A stretch of DNA of 64,000 nt. Origin: an uncultured Bradyrhizobium sp. Lineage in GTDB: Bacteria; Pseudomonadota; Alphaproteobacteria; Rhizobiales; Xanthobacteraceae. The notes beneath the pieces are model-generated. The model was not told where the DNA came from and did no database searches. It saw nothing but the letters and a program-made list of their open reading frames with translations. A program made the position numbers and the translations under genes. Positions 29,825 through 36,818 of this stretch are shown piece by piece (the first letter of the stretch is position 1; each line of letters opens with the position of its first letter). The stretch covers positions 20,390 through 84,389 of the forward strand of contig NZ_CANSMR010000031.1 in the NCBI RefSeq assembly GCF_947648125.1. Reading direction: 5' to 3'.

Positions 29825-29947
29825 CTACCCGCCGCTCAGATGATGTGCGGCGACGAACAGGACGAGCGCGCTCAGCACCAGCGCTGACGCGGCGCCAGCA
29901 ACGCCGCGGGCGAGTTCGGCCTTCGAAAGATTGGACCTGGTTGCCAT
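29825..29947 (-). CDS. 40-residue single-helix membrane protein
   Basis: ATG preceded by an ideal CAGGAGGTTGTG ribosome-binding site. A basic N-terminus (MATRSNLSKAELARGVA) is followed by one hydrophobic helix (GAASALVLSALVLFVAAHHL). The strong ribosome site and helix make it likely real, of unknown role. It lies convergent with the preceding small membrane-protein frame. Confidence 0.6.
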   Translation of the reverse strand: MATRSNLSKAELARGVAGAASALVLSALVLFVAAHHLSGG

Positions 29948-30187
29948 CACAACCTCCTGTGCGTGCGAGCTGAGGCCGGTCCGCTCCGGCGGTGAGGCTC
30001 GCTCTCGCTGCTCGGACCACAATCGCATCATGAGGATGAACGCATCATGAGCAGAACGAATGGCCCGTGCTGCCGGTTCCAAATTCTGACCGCAAGTGGA
30101 TCGCTTTCGGGGCGCGGGCGTTGGCCGCACGCGGCAAGCGGGCAAAGCCGCGCTGGAAGAAGGTCCGGAGCGCGCGAGCGTCCGCGC

Positions 30188-30634
30188 CTACCACTCTTCC
30201 GGACAGGGATCGACGATCTTCCAGAGATCGACGCCGTTCTTGATCTTCTTCATCTCGGTGGTGAGCCCGCCATTGCGGCGGATCCAGTCCTTCACCGTAT
30301 CGGGATAATAGGACATCAGGTCGGAGGTGCCCTCGAGGCTCGTGACCTTGATGCCGAAGGTGAAGGCCTTGTCGTAATAGGCTTGGTGGAAGCCGATGCT
30401 CGCCTTCGGCGTCACGCAGATCTTGTTCAGCGGCACGATGCCGAACACCAGCGTACAGGCCGAATTGCAGATGCCGTCGATCACGACGCGCTCGCGGCGG
30501 TCGCGGATCTGCTTGTACTTGGTCTTGTACTCCTCGACATAGCCGCCATGGTCGCGCGTGATGTGCAGAACGGCTCGCGCTGGCGTGACCGCCAGAACCG
30601 AGAGCAGCAAAGCGACAAGGGGCGTGATGCGCAT
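30188..30634 (-). CDS. Secreted ClpP-like (COG3904-type) protein
   Basis: A 148-residue exported protein with signal peptide MRITPLVALLLSVLAVTPAR. The rest resembles the periplasmic ClpP/crotonase-fold family: VVIDGICNSACTLVFGIVPL, with a possible nucleophilic serine in NSAC, and ASIGFHQAYYD, with a possible catalytic His. Both residues match the pattern seen in that group, but this protein is short and the Asp is not obvious. It could be a small peptidase or an inactive homologue. Confidence 0.65.
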   Translation of the reverse strand: MRITPLVALLLSVLAVTPARAVLHITRDHGGYVEEYKTKYKQIRDRRERVVIDGICNSACTLVFGIVPLNKICVTPKASIGFHQAYYDKAFTFGIKVTSLEGTSDLMSYYPDTVKDWIRRNGGLTTEMKKIKNGVDLWKIVDPCPEEW

Positions 30635-30856
30635 GGAATGTTCGAAACCGAGGGAAAGACGGCCCGGCCGGACCTGACCGCAAGACTCTGGCCGGACTGT
30701 GTTGGCAATCCGTTAAGCATCCGCAAAAAGGCAAAAATTGGCGCGCTGTGACTGATTTCCCGCAGCTTTTGGCCGGAATCCGGGTTAAATGAAGCATTAG
30801 AGGATCTTGGACCGGCTGCGGAAGCCGATTCCAGCGTGAATGCCAGGAGGCCGCCA

Positions 30857-31132
30857 ATGACCAAGACCAAGCTTTTCGCCGCCCTCGCCGTAACCGTTTC
30901 CCTGGCCATCCCGGCCCTCACCCCGGCTGCTGCGGCCGACCTCTCGGCCACCCCGCGCCACCACCACCACGCGCATTGGGGCCTGCCCTACCACATCAGC
31001 TATCTGCACAATTACGGCCCTGGCCCGGTCGCCGGCAGGTTCGCCTATTACGACGGTCCGTCGACCAACAAGTGCTACCAGAGTTCGGCGGCCTATATCG
31101 GTCAGGATCATCGCCGGCACCCCTGCTTCTGA
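30857..31132 (+). CDS. Small His-rich exported protein
   Basis: About 91 residues from ATG 30857, preceded by AGGAGG. Signal peptide (LFAALAVTVSLAIPALTPAA, cleavage near AAA-DL), then a His cluster (RHHHHAHWGLPYH) and a short mature tail with two Cys (KCYQSS, HPCF). It may bind metal or be a small envelope factor. No family recognised. Confidence 0.6.
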   Translation: MTKTKLFAALAVTVSLAIPALTPAAAADLSATPRHHHHAHWGLPYHISYLHNYGPGPVAGRFAYYDGPSTNKCYQSSAAYIGQDHRRHPCF

Positions 31133-31218
31133 GTTCAAAGGAAGGTTGGCGGGACGCCCCGGACGCCGCGCCATCCCTGCTGGCCCCGACGGCCCAAGTC
31201 TGATAATCGACCCGCAAC

Positions 31219-31295
31219 GCGCTCGTAGCTCAGCTGGATAGAGCATCGGATTTCGATTCCGAGGGTCGGGAGTTCGAATCTCTCCGAGCGCGCCA
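31219..31295 (+). tRNA. tRNA-Arg (anticodon TCG), CCA encoded
   Basis: 77 bases folding as a cloverleaf. The acceptor stem pairs GCGCTCG with CGAGCGC. The D-arm is GCTCAGCTGGATAGAGC. The anticodon stem TCGGA/TCCGA encloses the loop TTTCGAT (anticodon TCG). The T-arm is GGGAGTTCGAATCTCTC, and a 3' CCA is encoded. It reads CGA codons. The lower-GC, gene-poor DNA that follows suggests it served as an integration site. Confidence 0.95.
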
Positions 31296-31889
31296 TCGTT
31301 TCCATCGATCGTACAATGGTTTAGGACGAACCGATTTCGTTCTGGATGATCGTTTTCGTGTTGCGAGCAAGCTCAACTCGCTGCGAGCAAAAATCGAGAC
31401 CTTACCGACCGCTTCAAATCACTCCGCGCAACAAGGGCGCAACGGGGCGGTTTGGCGTTTGTTCTGAAATGCGATGTGCACAGTGAGGAACGACCCCGAC
31501 GCGGACGGCACGCCGAGGTCGCCATTCTGTCAACTCCCGACCGGGTGGGGGTGTAAGGGCCGGGAGCCGACAGACTACCTCCGATACCGCCGCTCGTTCC
31601 GCCCCTAAGCAACGCCATTAAGGGTTACCCACGCCCAGCCTGCCGGAAAACGATATCCATTCGCCGCCTGTCGAGGGCGAGCCGAGCGAGGCCGTTAGCA
31701 AATCAGCAAGCAGATCGGCGCAGGCTTCTCAGAGGGACGGGACCGGTTTGGGGAACGTCTTACGGTCTCCGTTTCGGAGGAGCTGGCGTACAGGCCCTGG
31801 CGCCGGCTCCTCTTTCATAAGATCTGTCTACGCACCCAACAGTCACGGGCGCGAGGCAGTCAACTTCGCGGAGGGCGTCTCGGGCTAGT
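31296..31889. other. Gene-free stretch within the island
   Basis: About 590 bases with no credible gene: the frames present lack ribosome-binding sites and known features. The only structure seen is a hairpin terminator at 31777-31816. Confidence 0.5.
31777..31816 (+). terminator. Orphan intrinsic terminator-like hairpin
   Basis: GAGGAGCTGGCG, a 12-base loop, CGCCGGCTCCTC (one T-G wobble), then TTTC. No protein gene lies upstream for several hundred bases, so it ends an unrecognised transcript such as a small RNA, or it is a relic. Confidence 0.5.
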
Positions 31890-32078
31890 TCAGGTAGACT
31901 GAAGGTTCCAAGTCGCCAGCCTCTGCTTAATCTGCTCGGCCTGCTCCTTCGTCAGTTTCTCAGCCAAACTGTAATCGTTCAATTGGGCCGCCCCCTTGCG
32001 TTGTCGATCGTAGACCATCCAGTCGGTGCTTCCTTTTCGAACGAGGAACCTTGGCTGTATCGATGCCGTGCAATTCAT
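31890..32078 (-). CDS. Small conserved-type protein, 62 residues
   Basis: Starts MNCTASIQPRFLVRKGSTDW after CGGAGTCTACG. RFLVRKGSTDWMVYDRQRKG and LTKEQAEQIKQRL resemble short bradyrhizobial proteins of unknown role that recur in symbiosis-type accessory regions. Composition and ribosome-binding site support translation. Confidence 0.6.
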   Translation of the reverse strand: MNCTASIQPRFLVRKGSTDWMVYDRQRKGAAQLNDYSLAEKLTKEQAEQIKQRLATWNLQST

Positions 32079-32803
32079 CGTAGACTCCGTCAGCAATATG
32101 AACGACCGCAATATCTTGTTCAATATAGCACTTGGTTTTCGATGCTTCTGTGAACCTGCACACATGTGCCGAACGCCACATGCCGATATTTCGGCCGAAG
32201 CCCCCTACCCGAAAACCCTGAGATCCCGCCCGCGGTTCGCCGTGCAAGTTCGCTGCTGATACGCCGTGCCCGATCCGATCAGGCGCAATCGAGCGCACGA
32301 TCAACGTCGTGCGGCGCGTAGTCATCATCGTCGTCGGACTGGACCATTATCTCGCCTTGCGCAGCCCGACATAGAGCGTTCGCTCCAATCGTCATCGGCG
32401 CCGTCTCGTCAAAATATCGAACCCGCGGATCACCGATTGCATCGTACATGGCTCCGCGGTTCTGGCGCGCACGGAATCGATAATCCGTCTCGGGCTCTGA
32501 CCGAGATTCGCGGGCGATGCAGATCGCTCCCAGGTCACAGAAGTGTGTCGCGCTCGCAACGTCACAACAGTTCCCTTTGTGGATGAGCGTGTTTGGACTT
32601 CACTGCGTCGCGCATTTGCCCTCTACTAATATCGGACCTTCGGCGGCGATTTTATTTCCAAGACGTCCATTTGAAATCGGGGTCCAGGAGGCCGCTGTTC
32701 AGCGGCCAGCGGCCTCTTTCGTTATTTGAGATTCATCGATTGCAATGACATCTTCCGACGCCAAGCTGCGTCAATCGGACTGCCATTAGGTCATGGGGAC
32801 AAG
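32079..32803. other. 725-bp region without a clear gene
   Basis: No convincing gene on either strand: the few frames have odd composition and no ribosome site. It holds an intrinsic terminator at 32688-32720. Confidence 0.5.
32688..32720 (+). terminator. Strong orphan intrinsic terminator
   Basis: GAGGCCGCTG, nine-base loop TTCAGCGGC, CAGCGGCCTC, then TTTCGTTATTT. This is a classic rho-independent form, but no gene ends just upstream on the + strand. It may end a small RNA or a decayed gene. Confidence 0.65.
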
Positions 32804-32992
32804 ATGATTGAAGAACGCAAACCTTACGTGGCATTTGGAGTAGACCCGGCCGGCGTCGCACGCGCAACGTATGAACTTCGTTGCAGTGACGACGAAGAGG
32901 CAAAGCGCCGAGCTGAGGGTTTTTTGGACGAGCACGAATTCGTCGAATTGTGGATCGACTACAAGAGGATCGCTCGTCTGAAACGAAGCTAG
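32804..32992 (+). CDS. Small conserved-type protein, 62 residues
   Basis: Starts MIEERKPYVAFGVDPAGVAR after GGGGACAAG. The acidic middle (RCSDDEEAKRRAEGFLDEH) and end (VELWIDYKRIARLKRS) look like a compact alpha/beta protein of the type found repeatedly as orphan genes in Bradyrhizobium. Function unknown. Confidence 0.6.
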   Translation: MIEERKPYVAFGVDPAGVARATYELRCSDDEEAKRRAEGFLDEHEFVELWIDYKRIARLKRS

Positions 32993-33097
32993 GACGAGCG
33001 TAGACGCGGCATCAAACTCCGAACGAATGCCTCATTTGAACTGCCATGCGATGGATCGCGTAAGCTGTTGGCCGTTCGCGAAGTTCAACGGTTGAAG

Positions 33098-33463
33098 TCA
33101 CCGGCCGGACTGGTTGCGCAGAACGAGCAGCAGTAGAAGGTGGCCCGCTCCGATGCCGGCGAGGCCTCCTGCAACCTTGAAGAATGCGTCGGCCAGGTGG
33201 CCGTGCCGGTCAGGGGTTAGCAATTGCATTGCTTCGAGCGTGAACGCACTGAAAACGACCAAGAGCACGACCAGCATGGCGCGCCGGGGATAGCCTACCA
33301 CAAAGGCTAATGCCATCACCGCGAACGCGGCGAAATGCTCGACGTGCGGATCGGCAGCAAACGAGGGGCGGTCCCGGATCGGGGACAGTGTGGCGAACGC
33401 AATAAAGGCCAGCGTTAGCCAGCCAATGACCATTCCGAACGTCCTGATCTTTGATGCAAGCAA
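33098..33463 (-). CDS. VanZ-family membrane protein
   Basis: About 121 residues, four hydrophobic segments, with the VanZ-like core: FATLSPIRDRPSFAADPHVE, then HFAAFAVMALAFVVGYPRR and the helix-capped ending HGHLADAFFKVAGGLAGI. TTG 33463 is taken as start because VanZ proteins begin just before the first helix (ASKIRTFGMVIGWLTLAF); ATG 33433 is a shorter alternative. VanZ homologues outside vancomycin operons are of unknown role. Confidence 0.72.
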   Translation of the reverse strand: MLASKIRTFGMVIGWLTLAFIAFATLSPIRDRPSFAADPHVEHFAAFAVMALAFVVGYPRRAMLVVLLVVFSAFTLEAMQLLTPDRHGHLADAFFKVAGGLAGIGAGHLLLLLVLRNQSGR

Positions 33464-33694
33464 GCAACAATTTCCAAGTCGTGGTGCCCTAATGCACCGT
33501 CGCTGAATTAGCCCATTGCGCGCGTCAGCGACAGGCGGGATCGGCGCAAAACCGGAGTGGCCCACAAGGACTAATCCCGATGGTGCTTCCCGTAGAGCCA
33601 CCGTAAGTCGAAATTCCAACTTCGCGGCTCGCAGCAAGCGCTACGATGAACAACGAGGGGGCGGCACCTCACCTTGAAAGGCAGCGAGGCCGTT

Positions 33695-33778
33695 ATGGAG
33701 CGCTTATACCTGGGCATCACCGTTACCAGCACATACGTCTTGGTCACGATTGCGCTGATGGTGGCTTTCATGCACTGA
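33695..33778 (+). CDS. Possible 27-residue membrane peptide
   Basis: ATG then MERLYLGITVTSTYVLVTIA, a single hydrophobic helix, and a stop. GAGG lies six bases upstream. Too short for confident calling; listed because of its hydrophobicity and ribosome site. Confidence 0.3.
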   Translation: MERLYLGITVTSTYVLVTIALMVAFMH

Positions 33779-33880
33779 CCGGCAGATCGGCCTGGCACGA
33801 TTAGTCTGTGGCGAGCCACAACAAACTTTCACCGCTCACGCACGACTATCGACGAAAGCCAGGGTCCCTATCTCTCTGGC

Positions 33881-34069
33881 ATGCTCATTCCCCGAAAGCC
33901 GATCGAGGTCCCGCCGGAGGTCGCCCGCCAGTTTGCGGTCGACGTGCAGGCCTACCACGCCGCGCAGGACGACATCCAACGAAACCGGATCACAGTTGGC
34001 AGCCGACATATGCTGCTGGAGCACATTGTCGGCACCAAGTTGCGGTTGAACGAGGTTAGACTTTTTTGA
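33881..34069 (+). CDS. Small conserved-type protein, 62 residues
   Basis: MLIPRKPIEVPPEVARQFAV, then DVQAYHAAQDDIQRNRI and a C-terminal KLRLNEVRLF. It resembles short orphan bradyrhizobial proteins. No domain recognised. It is the first of three short genes on the same strand with gaps of only a few bases. Confidence 0.6.
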   Translation: MLIPRKPIEVPPEVARQFAVDVQAYHAAQDDIQRNRITVGSRHMLLEHIVGTKLRLNEVRLF

Positions 34070-34078
34070 GTTGATGCG

Positions 34079-34228
34079 ATGAAGACTGTCTGGGTCTACA
34101 TGGACACAGCGAAAAAGGTCGGCGACGAGAACCACATCAAGGTCTTCGCAACGATCGAGGTCGCTGAAAAATGGCTGGAGGAAAACGACCCTGAGGGCGT
34201 AGCATTTGAGTACGATGTCCTGGAGTGA
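34079..34228 (+). CDS. Small acidic protein, 49 residues
   Basis: MKTVWVYMDTAKKVGDENHI, then KVFATIEVAEKWLEENDPEG and FEYDVLE. It matches a frequent small cytosolic bradyrhizobial protein of unknown role. It begins nine bases after the preceding gene ends, and its stop is 2 bases before the ATG of the next gene, so the three form a mini-operon. Confidence 0.7.
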   Translation: MKTVWVYMDTAKKVGDENHIKVFATIEVAEKWLEENDPEGVAFEYDVLE

Positions 34229-34230
34229 CA

Positions 34231-34422
34231 ATGGCAACGGATTTCTTGCTGTCTTTGCAATTGCCGCATTGGCTCATGATCGCCGGAGCACTGTTAGTGG
34301 TCGTCGGCTGCATAGGACTTTTGATCCGCCGCAAGCATCTGGCGGAGACGAGCCGGACAAAAGAGCCGAGACCCCCTGCACGTGCCCAAACGGGGGCACC
34401 TGCTGGTCGAGATCAGGCTTAA
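34231..34422 (+). CDS. Small single-helix membrane protein
   Basis: About 63 residues. A hydrophobic helix (LPHWLMIAGALLVVVGCIGL) is followed by a basic stop-transfer (IRRKH) and a Pro-rich cytosolic tail. A GTG at 34225 is an alternative start overlapping the preceding stop. Last gene of the three-gene cluster. Function unknown. Confidence 0.65.
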   Translation: MATDFLLSLQLPHWLMIAGALLVVVGCIGLLIRRKHLAETSRTKEPRPPARAQTGAPAGRDQA

Positions 34423-34440
34423 GGCCAAGAGCTAGCCAAG

Positions 34441-34660
34441 GGTAGCGCAATTGCCACCGTTCGTAAGCGCAAACTTCCCTCGGGCCTGATCCGCTGGCAG
34501 GTCTCCTCCGTCCGACGTCCACGCAGGCGGCAAGCACCACGCCAAGTTGTTTGAGCGCAAGAGTGACGCCGAGGCATGGCTCGTCGACACCGCCATGATC
34601 TAGCGCGCGGCCATCTCCCCCACCGCGAAGATCCGCGGCGTTGGACTTGGCTGGTTTCCC
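34441..34660 (+). pseudogene. N-terminal relic of a tyrosine-type phage integrase
   Basis: One frame reads IATVRKRKLPSGLIRWQVS, the arm-type DNA-binding motif of phage/island integrases. A shift then moves to another frame reading GKHHAKLFERKSDAEAWLVD, the next part of the same domain, followed by a stop (TAG at 34601-34603) and decayed sequence. The core catalytic domain is absent. With the tRNA-Arg 3.1 kb upstream, this is the best evidence for an ancient tRNA-targeted integration. Confidence 0.75.
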
Positions 34661-34794
34661 GCCGCCACCGGCGAAGTGGAACGAGGCCGATTAACGCTCC
34701 CGCTTAACGTTCCTTGGGCTTGGGCTTTCGTTCCTATTGACGCTGTTGGGAGCCGCGATGGTAGGCTACCGCTATTTCAGGGCGGCCATTTTGA

Positions 34795-35652
34795 ATGCGC
34801 GATTTATTTGGACTGACTCAGCTCTTGCTGGCGGTTTTGATCTTCGTGCCTTTCGAGCGATTGTTCGCTGCGAGGCCTCAGAAGATTTTCAGGCGTGGCC
34901 TGCTGACCGACATGGCCTTCCTGTTCATCAACGGGGGGCTGGTGCTGGCCGGCGTGATCGCCATCATGACGGCGGCCATTCTGGTCAATCAGTCGATCCT
35001 GCCTGCGGCAGTGACGCAGGCGATCGGAGGTCTTCCGTATCTGGTTCAAGTGCCCGTTGTGATCCTGATCGCCGACCTCGGCATCTACTGGACGCACCGC
35101 ATCCTGCACGTCGTGCCCGCCATGTGGCAGATCCATTCCGTTCATCACGCGGTCGAGGAACTGGATTGGCTCGCCGCGATTCACCAGCACCCGCTCGACG
35201 TGATGTTCATGAAGGCCGGCGCGCTGTTTCCGCTTTACGCGCTCGGCTTCTCTACGGAAGCGATCGGGACTTACCTGCTCGTCTACTACTGGCAGGCCTG
35301 GCTGGTTCACGCCAATGTCCGCCTGAACTATGGACCTTTGCGCCACGTCCTGGTGTCGCCGGAATTTCATCACTGGCACCACAGCAGCGAGACGGCAGCC
35401 AGAGACAAGAACTTCGCCGGGCTGTTCTCGTTCTACGATGTACTGTTCGGGAGCGCCTACCTTCCGAAGGGGCAGGCCCCGAAGGCATTCGGCGTCGATC
35501 ATCCAATGCCCGCCAGCTATCTGGCGCTGCTGGCCTACCCGTTTGTCGCGTGGGCCTCGAAGCGCAGGCGCGACGATCCGCCAGCCACCCAACATCACAT
35601 GTCGAAGGGTGGAGAGCCTGCACAGCCGCGCCAAAGCGCGCCGCTGAGCTAG
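34795..35652 (+). CDS. Sterol desaturase/fatty acid hydroxylase family membrane di-iron protein
   Basis: A 285-residue inner-membrane enzyme with several hydrophobic helices. The His clusters of the FA_hydroxylase family are present: HRILH, HSVHH and EFHHWHHSS, with HQHP between them. These bind a di-iron centre that hydroxylates or desaturates a lipid substrate. It is convergent with the AraC gene (stops overlap by 3 bases), which faces alkB, so two membrane di-iron oxygenases flank one regulator. Confidence 0.85.
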   Translation: MRDLFGLTQLLLAVLIFVPFERLFAARPQKIFRRGLLTDMAFLFINGGLVLAGVIAIMTAAILVNQSILPAAVTQAIGGLPYLVQVPVVILIADLGIYWTHRILHVVPAMWQIHSVHHAVEELDWLAAIHQHPLDVMFMKAGALFPLYALGFSTEAIGTYLLVYYWQAWLVHANVRLNYGPLRHVLVSPEFHHWHHSSETAARDKNFAGLFSFYDVLFGSAYLPKGQAPKAFGVDHPMPASYLALLAYPFVAWASKRRRDDPPATQHHMSKGGEPAQPRQSAPLS

Positions 35653-36659
35653 CCGCGCAAGCTCTTCTCGCCGAACCAGCGCCGGCAGGCGCGGCTGAAG
35701 CTCGTCGCGTCGGTGTAGCCGAGCGCAGCCGCCATCTCGTCGCGCGACTGCGTTCCGGCCGCGAGCATTGTCCGGGCGCGCTCGCGCAGCACGCCATCGA
35801 GCAGCGGCCGGAAGGCGCAGTCCGCCGCCGCCAGCCGCCGCACCAGCGTCCGCCGCGAGGTGCCGACGAGGCGCGCGGCTTCGTCCTCGCCGAGCCGCTG
35901 CGGCAGCCGCGCCGCAATCAGGCTCTCGACGATCCGCGCCAGCGCCGCGGTGTCGGAGCGCGGCTTCTCGATCTCCTCGAGCGCTTCGATGGCCTTGGCG
36001 TGCAGTTCCGGATCCGCAAACGGCGAAGGCCGCGCGCACAACTGCTTCGGCACGTCGAAGATGAAGGCAGCCGCGTTGAACTTCACGGCGCAGGAATAAT
36101 GCTGCATCAGCCGCTCCGCGCCCGCAGGCGGTGGCCAGGGAAACTGCAAGGTCGCCTGGTCGATCGCATCCTCGAGCAGCTGCGCATACACCGCGTGCAC
36201 GTTGAGGCTGACCGCCAGCGCCACGGCGCGCCACAGCGCGCCATCCATGGCGACCGCAGGGGAAATTTCAATCTGAATCGAGCGCGCCGTTGTGCGCAGC
36301 CGGTTGCGGATGAAAGGCGCGCGGGTCGACCCGAAGCGCGCGCCGGTGTTCAGCGCATCCGCAATGGTCGGCGCCGTCCTGGTCGCAACGTCGAGCGCCC
36401 CTTGCAGCGAGGTCGACCAGACCGCCGCGGCCGACAGCGGCCACAGCTCGCCATGCCGGCGGGTGATGTTGGCGGCGAGGATCACCAACGACGACACCGG
36501 CATGTGCGCGCCGGGCTGGTCGAGCACCTCCTGCTCGATTGCGGTGCCCTTCAGCAGCTCGTCGCGCTCGCCGCGCGTCTTGCCAAACGCCCGCACCAGC
36601 GCCCGCGCATAGCTCACGGACACCGGCGTACGAAGGGCATCGGCCTCCGATCCCTGCAT
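35649..36659 (-). CDS. AraC-family regulator (AlkB-linked)
   Basis: A 336-residue protein. The long N-terminal arabinose-binding-like domain (about 15-210; SYARALVRAFGKTRGERDEL, LWRAVALAVSLNVHAVY) is followed by a C-terminal HTH pair (about 240-336; GTSRRTLVRRLAAADCAFR, MAAALGYTDATSFSRACRRW). This AraC subtype is often divergent from alkB and controls alkane hydroxylation. It faces alkB here with 159 bases between. The GGAGGG upstream of ATG 36659 supports the start. Confidence 0.84.
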   Translation of the reverse strand: MQGSEADALRTPVSVSYARALVRAFGKTRGERDELLKGTAIEQEVLDQPGAHMPVSSLVILAANITRRHGELWPLSAAAVWSTSLQGALDVATRTAPTIADALNTGARFGSTRAPFIRNRLRTTARSIQIEISPAVAMDGALWRAVALAVSLNVHAVYAQLLEDAIDQATLQFPWPPPAGAERLMQHYSCAVKFNAAAFIFDVPKQLCARPSPFADPELHAKAIEALEEIEKPRSDTAALARIVESLIAARLPQRLGEDEAARLVGTSRRTLVRRLAAADCAFRPLLDGVLRERARTMLAAGTQSRDEMAAALGYTDATSFSRACRRWFGEKSLRG

Positions 36660-36700
36660 TGCCTTGGCGCCCTCCCTCGCAAACGTTCAGCCGAAAGGCT

Positions 36701-36725
36701 TGGCGCAAAATGCCACAAAATTGGC
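36701..36725. promoter_or_regulatory. Candidate operator between AraC gene and alkB
   Basis: TGGC-GCAAAAT-GCCA-CAAAAT-TGGC: two interlocked inverted repeats that also read as direct CAAAAT repeats ten bases apart. It lies in the 159-base divergent region. No consensus is known to me for this regulator, so this is only a structural candidate. Confidence 0.35.
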
Positions 36726-36818
36726 CTGTTGGGAACTGGCGGCGCAGGCCCGCCTCGCGGCATCCTCAGGGAAACAACGGCGAATGCCGCCTCGACAAGA
36801 GATGCTGGAGGGAATGCG

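Larger units (their letters stand above)
31296..34740. mobile_element. Decayed island downstream of tRNA-Arg
   Basis: About 3.4 kb with visibly lower GC than the flanks (one 60-base line near 32101 is about 42% GC), few genes, small orphan proteins and a degraded integrase fragment at 34441-34660. One boundary is the tRNA-Arg 3' end. No direct repeat of the tRNA 3' end was found by eye at the distal side, so the right limit is approximate. Read as an old integrated element that has lost most of its content. Confidence 0.55.

Noticed and set aside
31960-32328. A 122-residue minus-strand frame in the island
   Set aside because: Overlaps the better supported 62-residue gene in another frame; no ribosome site and odd composition.
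31219-34740. A direct repeat of the tRNA-Arg 3' end (attR)
   Set aside because: Looked for by eye in 31300-34800 and not found; the island boundary on that side remains approximate.
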